Position numbers and translations under genes: made by a program. Below, piece by piece: positions 1 through 5,700 of a stretch of DNA of 8,799 nucleotides (position 1 is its first letter; each line of letters opens with the position of its first letter). Under the pieces are notes generated by a model, which worked only from the letters and a program-made list of their open reading frames with translations, was not told where the DNA came from and ran no database searches. This DNA comes from Singulisphaera sp. GP187 (GTDB taxonomy: Bacteria; Pseudomonadota; Gammaproteobacteria; Burkholderiales; Burkholderiaceae_C): positions 1-8,799 of the forward strand of contig CALPYQ020000039.1 of NCBI GenBank assembly GCA_943327965.2, written 5' to 3'.

Positions 1-32
1 CTCCCAAAGAACGCAAGCTGGACAAGGCAACA

Positions 33-815
33 TTAAGAGCGATTGACCGATTGTTGGGCTGCGCTCATCATGTCTTGCAACATGTCCAAACGAGGGTGCA
101 TGGGGCGCGGATAGGCCTTTCGACTTTGCGACAAACCCAAGCCCAAAGCAGCTTCTGCCATTTTGTAACTCAAAGGTCCAGGATTGATCACGGGCACGGG
201 CAAGCGTTGGCTCAAGTACACATGCGATTGGTGCATGGTGGTAGAGCCCAAAATCAATACCTCTGCGCCGTCTTGTTCAATGGCTTCGTAAGCGGCTTTT
301 TCCAACAGCGGAAACACATCCTCTTCTTTGCCCGACAAAAGTGCTTGATTGTCGGTTGTGATTTCAATGGCGCGCACTGAAGCGCACTTGTGGTGCAAAC
401 CCAATTCGTCCAAGGCTTTTTTATACAAAGGCTTCCATCGACTGGCCATGGTCAAAATAGAAAACTTGTCGCCCAACATCAAGGCTGCCAGCATGGAAAC
501 TTTGCCTGGGCCAAACACGGGAATGTCTAAGACAGATCGCAGGGCCGCCACACCAGAATCGCTCATGGTGTCAATGCACACAGCGGCAAAGCCTTCGTCT
601 TGCGCACGGCATCCAGCTTCAAAGTTGGCCGTATCGGCCAAGACAAAATCGTGATGGCTTGAATAATTCACAGGACCTGCTTTAACGGTTCTGAATTCAA
701 ATTCCAAATTGGGCGACAAGTCGATGCCCTTGAGTTGCGCCTGTCTGAGGGCCAGGTTTTCTGGCGACATGGCAAAGGGCACCACCACCAGAATTTTTTT
801 CTTTGCCGTTGTCAT
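33..815 (-). CDS. Asp/Glu/hydantoin racemase superfamily protein with only one catalytic Cys
   Basis: This 260-aa protein has the two-lobed fold of the Asp/Glu racemase superfamily, which includes hydantoin and allantoin racemases, maleate isomerase and arylmalonate decarboxylase. Visible hallmarks are the N-terminal strand KKILVVVPFAMSPEN, the first-lobe cysteine in VCIDTMSDSGVAALR (Cys80), the loop PVFGPGKVSMLAAL near residue 100, and the second-lobe strand EVLILGSTTM. Two-cysteine members carry the second catalytic Cys at the position of Ser191, so racemisation by the usual two-base mechanism is doubtful. The start is ATG at 815, overlapping the upstream stop as ATGA, with GAAGG about 6-8 nt upstream. 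It is the last complete gene of the six-gene operon. By analogy with the allantoin racemase plus PuuE-type allantoinase pairing known from purine catabolism, it may isomerise the substrate or product of the deacetylase-like enzymes. Fold is confident; reaction and substrate are unknown. Confidence 0.85.
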   Translation of the reverse strand: MTTAKKKILVVVPFAMSPENLALRQAQLKGIDLSPNLEFEFRTVKAGPVNYSSHHDFVLADTANFEAGCRAQDEGFAAVCIDTMSDSGVAALRSVLDIPVFGPGKVSMLAALMLGDKFSILTMASRWKPLYKKALDELGLHHKCASVRAIEITTDNQALLSGKEEDVFPLLEKAAYEAIEQDGAEVLILGSTTMHQSHVYLSQRLPVPVINPGPLSYKMAEAALGLGLSQSRKAYPRPMHPRLDMLQDMMSAAQQSVNRS

Positions 816-1486
816 GCGGCCACCTTCAGTTCATCAAGCGCTTGTGCCGTTGAGCAGACACGTCCAAACAATCTTTGGAAATTGCGCAAGGTCACTTGAT
901 GCAGTTCTTCAAATGTGGTGCCGCATGCGTCTTCCACCAAGCTAACTTGGTAACCTCGGTCGGCTGCCTCACGCGCTGTGCTTTCAACACACATGTTGGT
1001 CGACACACCTGCCATGTAAATTTGATCGACGTGCAATGATCTAAGCAAGCTGTCGATGGATGTCGAGGCAAAAGCGCCCACCGTGGTTTTACGGACCACA
1101 TGCTCACCAGGTACTGGCTTGAGTTCAGCCAATATTTCATGATCGGGACTGCCTACATAGTTGTTGCAACTGGCCAGCAACTTGCGCATGTGCCTTGGAG
1201 CATCGCTGGCATCGGGCAAAGCAGCGCCCAAGGTCACATGAATGACGGGTTGTCCAATCTGATGAAAGTGCTTGCGCAAATCCAGTGTTCTAGGCAGCAC
1301 CGAGTGCTCGATGCGCGCAAAGCGGTAGTCACCTAAGGATGAGCCCTGCGCTTTCAAGGTTCGGCCCAAGGCACCTTCTCTGGAACCCGTGGCGTATTGC
1401 ATGTCGATGATGACCAAGGCCGCGCCCTTGGCGTCAATGACGGGTTCGCTCATGAAATCACGGATGTAGTCTTTGGGTGCGCTCAT
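812..1486 (-). CDS. Isochorismatase-family cysteine hydrolase (second of two)
   Basis: This 224-aa protein has the isochorismatase-like cysteine hydrolase fold. The Asp-Lys-Cys triad is visible: Asp28 in ALVIIDMQ, Lys133 in VVRKTTVGAF, and Cys166 in AGVSTNMCVESTAREA, with the usual downstream AADRGYQVSLVEDAC helix-strand. The family cleaves C-N bonds in amides and N-carbamoyl compounds (nicotinamidase, N-carbamoylsarcosine amidase, ureidoacrylate hydrolase, maleamate amidase) or vinyl ethers. The middle part (residues 35-65, DYRFARIEHSVLPR) does not match a substrate class I recognise. I chose the ATG at 1486 because AAGGA lies 6 nt upstream and the ATG overlaps the preceding stop as ATGA. 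The longer reading frame to 1549 has no such support and would lie inside the upstream gene. It overlaps the racemase-like gene by ATGA as well. A role as amidase acting on a ring-opened product is inferred from context. Confidence 0.88.
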   Translation of the reverse strand: MSAPKDYIRDFMSEPVIDAKGAALVIIDMQYATGSREGALGRTLKAQGSSLGDYRFARIEHSVLPRTLDLRKHFHQIGQPVIHVTLGAALPDASDAPRHMRKLLASCNNYVGSPDHEILAELKPVPGEHVVRKTTVGAFASTSIDSLLRSLHVDQIYMAGVSTNMCVESTAREAADRGYQVSLVEDACGTTFEELHQVTLRNFQRLFGRVCSTAQALDELKVAA

Positions 1487-2382
1487 GGCGTGTCCTTGCT
1501 TTGTTGTTGTCGATACCAGTCGACGATTTGTGAGCCCGTGGCGCACCACACGCCCTCATGGCTGCGAATGTACTCAAGCGCCTTGGCCAAGGCGCCAATT
1601 CTGTGAGGTTGCCCCATGATGAAGGGATGAACAGCCACATTCATCACGCGCCCGTGCACAGCGCCTTCTTCATACAAGACCTCAAATTCATCGATGATTT
1701 TTTGTGCAAAAGCATCGGCCTCTTGACCCCGCCGCCAAGCAATGCTGTCGTTGATTTCCATCGAGTAAGGCAATGACGTCAGTTCACCTTGCCGCACCTG
1801 AACGGGGGTGGGCTGATCATCGTGGTAGAGGTCACACAAGTACTGCATGCCACTTTCAGCTACCAAATCGGGCGTACGAAGGGTGTTAGAAGCTGCCGGA
1901 GAAAACCAGCCTTTTAAACGCTGCCCTGTGTGCCGCTGATGAATGTCCTGACACACCTCAATGGCTGCACGCTCTTCTTCTTCAGACATGTTCCAGTGGT
2001 AGCGCGTGTTGTACAGGCCATGCGACATGAACTCCCATTGCCGCTTCATCATGGCTTCTGCCAAATCTGGGTACATGTCCAACACCGACATCGACAAAGA
2101 CACCGTGATGGGCAGCTCTAAGGCATCAAACAAATCCATCAAGCGCCATACGCCCACACGATTGCCGTAGTCTCGAAGGCCATAGCCCAAAATATCTGGG
2201 TGAGGCACACGCGGCCATGGGTTGCGCACCCTCACTTGCGCTGGCAAGTACTCGTAATGTTCAATATTGGGTGCAACCCACAAGGCAACGCGCGCACCAT
2301 CAGGCCAGTGCAAAGGTGCGCGGTTGGGCAGCGCAGAGTATGCAATACGCTCGTGTCCAGCCATGGACAATTGCGGGGTCAT
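1483..2382 (-). CDS. PuuE-like polysaccharide-deacetylase-fold hydrolase, paralogue A
   Basis: A 299-aa protein of the NodB/CE4 fold, in the branch that includes the cofactor-independent allantoinase PuuE and cyclic imidases. Motifs in order are WPDGARVALWVAPNIE (about 26-41), the signature LRDYGNRVGVWR (69-80), EFMSHGLYNTRY (117-128), GWFSPAASNT (158-167), CDLYHDDQPTPV (183-194), VHPFIMGQPHRI (251-262) and a C-terminal GVWCATGSQIVDWY. The canonical metal-binding Asp of TFDD is replaced (N39-x-E41), and the usual HxxxH is HxxxN (His121, Asn125), arguing against a standard Zn deacetylase. There is no signal peptide, so the enzyme is cytoplasmic. It is closest to paralogue C of the three. The ATG at 2382 lies 3 nt after the preceding stop; the AAGG there abuts the ATG with no spacing, making this the only junction with a poor ribosome site, and Met7 is a possible alternative start. 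Ring opening of a cyclic ureide or imide is inferred. Confidence 0.87.
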   Translation of the reverse strand: MTPQLSMAGHERIAYSALPNRAPLHWPDGARVALWVAPNIEHYEYLPAQVRVRNPWPRVPHPDILGYGLRDYGNRVGVWRLMDLFDALELPITVSLSMSVLDMYPDLAEAMMKRQWEFMSHGLYNTRYHWNMSEEEERAAIEVCQDIHQRHTGQRLKGWFSPAASNTLRTPDLVAESGMQYLCDLYHDDQPTPVQVRQGELTSLPYSMEINDSIAWRRGQEADAFAQKIIDEFEVLYEEGAVHGRVMNVAVHPFIMGQPHRIGALAKALEYIRSHEGVWCATGSQIVDWYRQQQSKDTP

Positions 2383-2385
2383 CCT

Positions 2386-3336
2386 TCAAGCCGCTTGGGG
2401 TTGCCAAGCGTCCAGAATTTGCGAGCCAGTGGCTGCCCATACGCCCTTGTGGCTCATGATGTGTGCCAGCGCATCTTCCAAAGCCTTGATGCGGTAGGGC
2501 TGACCAATGACCCAGGGGTGCAAAGAAATGGGCATGATGCGCCCACCTTCCGTGGCGGACTCTTTGTACAACACATCGAAATGGTCAATCAATTGATCGC
2601 GGAAATCATTTTCGGTGTGGTGGTTGTTGACCAAGATGGTGTAGTCGTCAATGTCAATGGGATGCGGCATGGCCACGAGTGTTTTGCTGGTGGTGTGCAT
2701 GGGGTACGGCATGTCATCGTTGACCCAATCGCACACATAGTCCAAGCCAGCCGCAGCCAAGATGTCGGGCGTATTAAAGGACTCGGACTTGGCTGGCGAC
2801 AACCAACCACGCACAGCTTGACCACTGGCTTTGCGCAAGATGCTCAAAGTTTGATCGACCCATTTCTTTTCTTCATCGGCAGACAATCCACCATGGTGCA
2901 AGTGGTCCATGTCCAACCCATTGGCCATGATTTCCCAGCCCTGCTGGTTGCACTGCTCAATTAAGGCGGGGTAGCGCACAGCCACGGCAGCATTGACGGC
3001 CACTGTGGCAGGAATGCCATGCTGTTGCAGCGCTTTCATGATTCTGTAAATGCCCACGCGGTTGCCATAGTCGCGCAATGTGTAATGGCGAAAATCTGGA
3101 TAGGCTGTTTGCATGGCGCCTGGTGGCTTGAAGGGCACACCCGCCATGTTCAAAGGAAACCACTCTAGGGCAGGCACCACCCACAAGGCAATGCGGGCGT
3201 TGTGGGGCCACACCACCTTTTTGCGTTGGGGCAACATGGACCATTCGTAACGCTCATGGTCCATGCCATAACGGCGCAGGGGGTATTCAAGGTAATCGTC
3301 GGGCAGCGGCTTGCTGGCAGAAATTGGGGCGCTCAT
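2386..3336 (-). CDS. PuuE-like polysaccharide-deacetylase-fold protein, divergent paralogue B
   Basis: A 316-aa member of the same family as its two neighbours. It shares VVWPHNARIALWVVPALE (41-58), LRDYGNRVGIYR (87-98), GWLSPAKSESFNTPDIL (177-193), CDWVNDDMPYPM (202-213), LHPWVIGQPYRI (272-283) and GVWAATGSQILDAW. It differs where the other two agree: SHG becomes ANG (Asn139-Gly140), followed by a His/Asp-rich stretch DMDHLHHGG (142-150); the strand reads VPALE rather than APNIE/APNVE; and the HDDQPxPV loop is NDDMPYPM. A longer N-terminus precedes the first strand. It may use a different substrate, or be a weak or non-catalytic partner subunit. The start at 3336 is chosen because GGAGAGG lies just upstream and it overlaps the previous stop as ATGA; the frame extension to 3429 lies inside the upstream gene and is not supported. 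Family is confident; activity is open. Confidence 0.87.
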   Translation of the reverse strand: MSAPISASKPLPDDYLEYPLRRYGMDHERYEWSMLPQRKKVVWPHNARIALWVVPALEWFPLNMAGVPFKPPGAMQTAYPDFRHYTLRDYGNRVGIYRIMKALQQHGIPATVAVNAAVAVRYPALIEQCNQQGWEIMANGLDMDHLHHGGLSADEEKKWVDQTLSILRKASGQAVRGWLSPAKSESFNTPDILAAAGLDYVCDWVNDDMPYPMHTTSKTLVAMPHPIDIDDYTILVNNHHTENDFRDQLIDHFDVLYKESATEGGRIMPISLHPWVIGQPYRIKALEDALAHIMSHKGVWAATGSQILDAWQPQAA

Positions 3337-4274
3337 GGTGCCTCTCCCACAGTTTGTCCCGCTGCCATAAAAGCTGCGTGATAGTGTTCGTTGTAGTAGT
3401 GCGCAATTTCGCGGCCTGTGGCCAACCACACTTTTTCGTGACCCGTGATGTAAGCCAAAGCTTCCTCAAAAGCCGCCAATCGGTAAGGCTGACCAATCAG
3501 GTAGGGGTGCAGTGGAATGCACATGACTGTGCCGGAATGCTCACCCTCTTCGTACAGTCGATCAAACTGGCGTTTGATGATGTCGCCATAGCGGCGCGGC
3601 GAGACCAAATTGACGTTGTAGACAATGGTGTCGTTCATTTCCAAAGAGTAAGGCATGCTGGTGAGCTTGCCCTTCTTGACCTTGACGGGGCCGGGCTGGT
3701 CATCGTGAAACAAATCGCACACATAGGTCAGGCCCATGTCGGCCACCAAATCCATGGTGTTGGGTGTGTAGGTCAAGGCGGGGGCCAACCAACCATCTAA
3801 CTTTTGGCCGGTGTGTTTGTAAATTGTGTCGATGGAATCTTGAATGACTTGACGCTCTTGCGTCTCGTTCATGCCCATCAGATAACGCGTGTTGTAAGTA
3901 CCGTGAGAGTAAAACTCCCAGCCTTCGTCTGCGCAGGCTTTGATCACTTCGGGGTGATGGTCGCACATGGCAACATTGAGTGACACACTGCCGCGCATGT
4001 TGCAGCGCTTCATGACATCGAGCATGCGCCAAAATCCGGTGCGGTTGCCATAGTCGCGATAAGAATAATTCAAGACATCGGGCGCAGGTCTTGCCCAAGG
4101 TGCACGTGCAGGATTGCGCGGTGGATTGAGTTCATAAAACTCGACATTGGGTGCCACCCAAAATGCCACGCGTGCACCATTAGGCCATTTAATTACGGGC
4201 CGGTTGTTGTAGGGCAGGTAGTCGTAAAACCCCGGATCGCGCTGGGTTGCTGGCGCTTGGGTAGCGCTACTCAT
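3333..4274 (-). CDS. PuuE-like polysaccharide-deacetylase-fold hydrolase, paralogue C
   Basis: A 313-aa protein, first of the three paralogues in transcription order. Visible motifs are WPNGARVAFWVAPNVE (30-45), YRDYGNRTGFWRMLD (72-86), EFYSHGTYNTRY (120-131), GWLAPALTYTPNTMDLVADM (161-180), CDLFHDDQPGPVKV (186-199), SMPYSLEMNDTI (206-217), LHPYLIGQPYRL (255-266) and KVWLATGREIAHYY. It matches paralogue A closely through the SHG, HDDQP and PYS-E-NDSI/NDTI segments, so A and C look like sister copies with the divergent B between them. His124 is kept but the residue four later is Asn128, and the metal Asp is replaced by N43-x-E45, as in A. No signal peptide or membrane segment is seen. The start at 4274 has AAAGGG 8 nt upstream and overlaps the preceding stop as ATGA; the frame extension to 4406 lies within the upstream gene. 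Cyclic amide or ureide hydrolysis is inferred from family and context. Confidence 0.88.
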   Translation of the reverse strand: MSSATQAPATQRDPGFYDYLPYNNRPVIKWPNGARVAFWVAPNVEFYELNPPRNPARAPWARPAPDVLNYSYRDYGNRTGFWRMLDVMKRCNMRGSVSLNVAMCDHHPEVIKACADEGWEFYSHGTYNTRYLMGMNETQERQVIQDSIDTIYKHTGQKLDGWLAPALTYTPNTMDLVADMGLTYVCDLFHDDQPGPVKVKKGKLTSMPYSLEMNDTIVYNVNLVSPRRYGDIIKRQFDRLYEEGEHSGTVMCIPLHPYLIGQPYRLAAFEEALAYITGHEKVWLATGREIAHYYNEHYHAAFMAAGQTVGEAP

Positions 4275-4954
4275 GCTGCCGACCCTTTGGCGGGCACTTT
4301 GCCCAACTGGTCCAAGGTTTCGGCAATGGTCAGGACATCGGCGTATTTGAGCATCATGTCGTACAGATTGGCAAAGTGCGGCGATTCGTGTTTGTCGGCC
4401 ACACACTCAATGGGCACAATGGTTCTGAAGCTGCGCTGCAGACTGTCAACCACCGTGGCGCGAACGCAACCCGAAGTGGAGCCACCCGTAATGACACACG
4501 TGTCGACACCGTGGTAGGTAAAAATGGAGCCTAAGTTGGTCTCAAAAAATGTAGAGGCCATGCGCTTGTTGATGATGATGTCGCGCTTGCGGTCAATGAC
4601 CAAGCGATCGTCAAACTCAGCACGGCGGCTGCCTACTTTGATATTTTGCAAGGAGTCTGGGGTGTTGGTGCGCGTGCCCCATACCCCGCAGTCCTCGCCG
4701 GAATCCATGTAAGCCACATAAGTCCAGACTACCGGAAAACCTTTGGTGCGAAAAACTTCGGCCAACTGGTTGACGTAGTCCAGCTGCTTGGGGTCAGTTT
4801 CGTAAGCTGTCGCAAACTCACCAACACAGGTGTATGCCTTTTGCAAATCGATGTTAATCAAGGCCGGCACTTTGCCGAAACCAAAGCGCTTGCGCGTGGG
4901 ATTGGCCTGCACATGTTCAAACAATTGGCGGGCGGTTTTATCAGACTGTTCCAT
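4271..4954 (-). CDS. N-carbamoylsarcosine-amidase-like isochorismatase-family hydrolase
   Basis: A 227-aa isochorismatase-fold cysteine hydrolase resembling N-carbamoylsarcosine amidohydrolase. The triad is visible: Asp36 in ALINIDLQKAYT, Lys130 in DIIINKRMASTFF, and Cys163 in ITGGSTSGCVRATVVDS. The GGSTSGCVRATVVD nucleophile motif and the downstream PIECVADKHESPHFANLYDM segment (181-200) are typical of the carbamoylsarcosine branch rather than nicotinamidases. N-carbamoylsarcosine amidase splits N-carbamoylsarcosine into sarcosine, CO2 and ammonia; here the physiological substrate is unknown, but an N-carbamoyl or half-amide product of the PuuE-like enzymes is a sensible candidate. It is the promoter-proximal gene of the operon, reading away from the 4955-5126 control region. 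The ribosome site is modest (AGG about 5 nt before ATG). Its last codons overlap paralogue C by ATGA. The two isochorismatase-like proteins of the operon are not close copies of each other. Confidence 0.9.
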   Translation of the reverse strand: MEQSDKTARQLFEHVQANPTRKRFGFGKVPALINIDLQKAYTCVGEFATAYETDPKQLDYVNQLAEVFRTKGFPVVWTYVAYMDSGEDCGVWGTRTNTPDSLQNIKVGSRRAEFDDRLVIDRKRDIIINKRMASTFFETNLGSIFTYHGVDTCVITGGSTSGCVRATVVDSLQRSFRTIVPIECVADKHESPHFANLYDMMLKYADVLTIAETLDQLGKVPAKGSAA

Positions 4955-4985
4955 AGCGACCTAATAGTTCAAAAGAATGCCAAAG

Positions 4986-5014
4986 ATATTCTCACGGGGC
5001 AATTGTCCTGTCAA
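4986..5014 (-). promoter_or_regulatory. Candidate sigma-70 promoter of the six-gene operon
   Basis: Reading the minus strand, a perfect -35 box TTGACA (5014-5009) is followed after 17 nt by GAATAT (4991-4986), which matches the -10 consensus at only three of six positions but is preceded by TGA, the TGn of an extended -10. Transcription would start near 4980, leaving a leader of roughly 25 nt before the ATG at 4954. It is the only convincing minus-strand promoter upstream of the operon that I can see. Confidence 0.55.
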
Positions 5015-5024
5015 TAGAACAATT
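5001..5024. promoter_or_regulatory. Candidate operator: 24-bp imperfect palindrome over the operon -35 box
   Basis: The arms AATTGTCCT (5001-5009) and AGAACAATT (5016-5024) are inverted copies of each other at 8 of 9 positions, separated by 6 bp. The centre contains the operon's TTGACA -35 box. A dimeric repressor bound here would block RNA polymerase. The ATTGT...ACAAT form is compatible with GntR-type operators, but no regulator gene is in the window and the family assignment is a guess. Confidence 0.45.
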
Positions 5025-5031
5025 AAGCACC

Positions 5032-5044
5032 TTGACGCTTGACA
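5032..5044 (+). repeat. Short direct repeat TTGACG/TTGACA in the divergent control region
   Basis: CTTGACG and CTTGACA stand head to tail with a 7-bp period, and the second is followed by ACAAG, giving a small CTTG-N4-CAAG inverted repeat. It could be a second regulator contact site or an alternative -35 element. No good -10 lies at normal spacing from either copy: TAAATT is only 15 bp from the second. Confidence 0.25.
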
Positions 5045-5063
5045 ACAAGCGGTCACAACTAAA

Positions 5064-5093
5064 TTGAGCGCGTCTCCATTTCAAATCGATAAT
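5064..5093 (+). promoter_or_regulatory. Candidate promoter for the DUF2889 gene
   Basis: TTGAGC (5064-5069, 4 of 6 consensus) and GATAAT (5088-5093, 5 of 6) are 18 bp apart. Transcription would start near 5100, about 27 nt before the TTG start chosen at 5127. If this promoter is right, the TTG at 5064 is part of a -35 box and not a start codon. Confidence 0.4.
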
Positions 5094-5114
5094 CGGGGCA
5101 TTGAATCTGAATTG

Positions 5115-5120
5115 AAGAGG
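5115..5120 (+). promoter_or_regulatory. Shine-Dalgarno site deciding the DUF2889 TTG start
   Basis: AAGAGG ends 6 nt before the TTG at 5127, the best-spaced ribosome site in this stretch. No comparable site precedes the in-frame TTG at 5064. Confidence 0.6.
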
Positions 5121-5126
5121 CAGACA

Positions 5127-5699
5127 TTGGCACTCCCACCCCACTCCCCCCGCAAGCTGTCGCATACGCGAACCGTTGTCTATTCTGGCTTTGAGCGAGA
5201 GGACGGTTTATGGGACATTGAAGCTGCGCTGACCGACGTCAAAACGTATCCCTTCATCATTCCAAGCCAAGGCCCTAAGTTGGCGGGTGCACCCATTCAT
5301 GGCCTTAGCATTCGCTTGACAGTGGACGACCAATTGAAAATTCACGATGTGCTGACTGACATGGCGCACACCCCACACCCCGAATGCGATCAAGCACCTA
5401 CAGGCATGCACCGTTTAATTGGCTGCACCTTGGGCGCAGGATGGCGAAGAACCATTGATGCGCACATTGGCGGTGTTGAGGGTTGTACCCATTTGCGTGA
5501 AATGTTGTTCAACATGGCCACCGCTGCTTTTCAAACCATCCCCCATGCCATCCAATTTAGAAAAGAACAAGCGGGCATTCCGGAAGAAACGCCCACCACG
5601 CCACCCCATTTTGTGGGCAAGTGCAAAACTTGGGCCTTGGACGGCGCCGTGGTCCAACGTCACTACCCCATGTTCTTTCAAAAACCCAATGAAAATTGA
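5127..5699 (+). CDS. DUF2889 family protein
   Basis: A 190-aa protein of the DUF2889 family, function unknown. Recognisable elements are the N-terminal pattern LPPHSPRKLSHTR, the signature REDGLWDIEAALTDVK (24-39), APIHGLSIRLTVDDQLKI (55-72), GCTLGAGWRRTI (99-110), GCTHLREML (119-127) and a C-terminal CKTWALDGAVVQRHYP (166-181). The cysteines and the histidines in PIH and GCTHL are conserved-looking and could bind metal, but no activity is established. The start is taken as TTG at 5127: AAGAGG lies 6 nt upstream, and M-A-L-P-P..PR..LHTR-like beginnings are what I expect for this family. A longer frame begins at TTG 5064. It diverges from the catabolic operon, so the two may share the 4955-5126 control region. 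miaB follows after 113 bp with its own candidate promoter, so the two may not be one operon. Confidence 0.82.
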   Translation: MALPPHSPRKLSHTRTVVYSGFEREDGLWDIEAALTDVKTYPFIIPSQGPKLAGAPIHGLSIRLTVDDQLKIHDVLTDMAHTPHPECDQAPTGMHRLIGCTLGAGWRRTIDAHIGGVEGCTHLREMLFNMATAAFQTIPHAIQFRKEQAGIPEETPTTPPHFVGKCKTWALDGAVVQRHYPMFFQKPNEN

Positions 5700-5700
5700 G

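Noticed and set aside
3..380. Plus-strand open frame from the left edge, beginning PKERKLDKATLRAIDRLLG
   Set aside because: The first few residues look protein-like, but the frame continues more than 300 bp antisense to the racemase-like gene with no family character. A gene end near 36 or 46 in another frame is just as possible, so nothing is called.
1487..1549. N-terminal extension of the second isochorismatase-like protein
   Set aside because: It lies within the upstream coding sequence. The ATG at 1486 has AAGGA at 6 nt and ATGA coupling.
2200..2964. Long plus-strand open frame (254 codons) antisense to paralogues A and B
   Set aside because: It crosses the boundary of two confidently identified minus-strand genes, has no recognisable motif and no ribosome site, and looks like a codon-usage shadow.
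3337..3429. N-terminal extension of paralogue B
   Set aside because: It is the out-of-frame tail of paralogue C. The ATG at 3336 has a strong ribosome site and ATGA coupling.
4275..4406. N-terminal extension of paralogue C
   Set aside because: It is Cys/Arg-rich, out of frame within the upstream hydrolase gene, and has no family similarity. The ATG at 4274 has AAAGGG at 8 nt.
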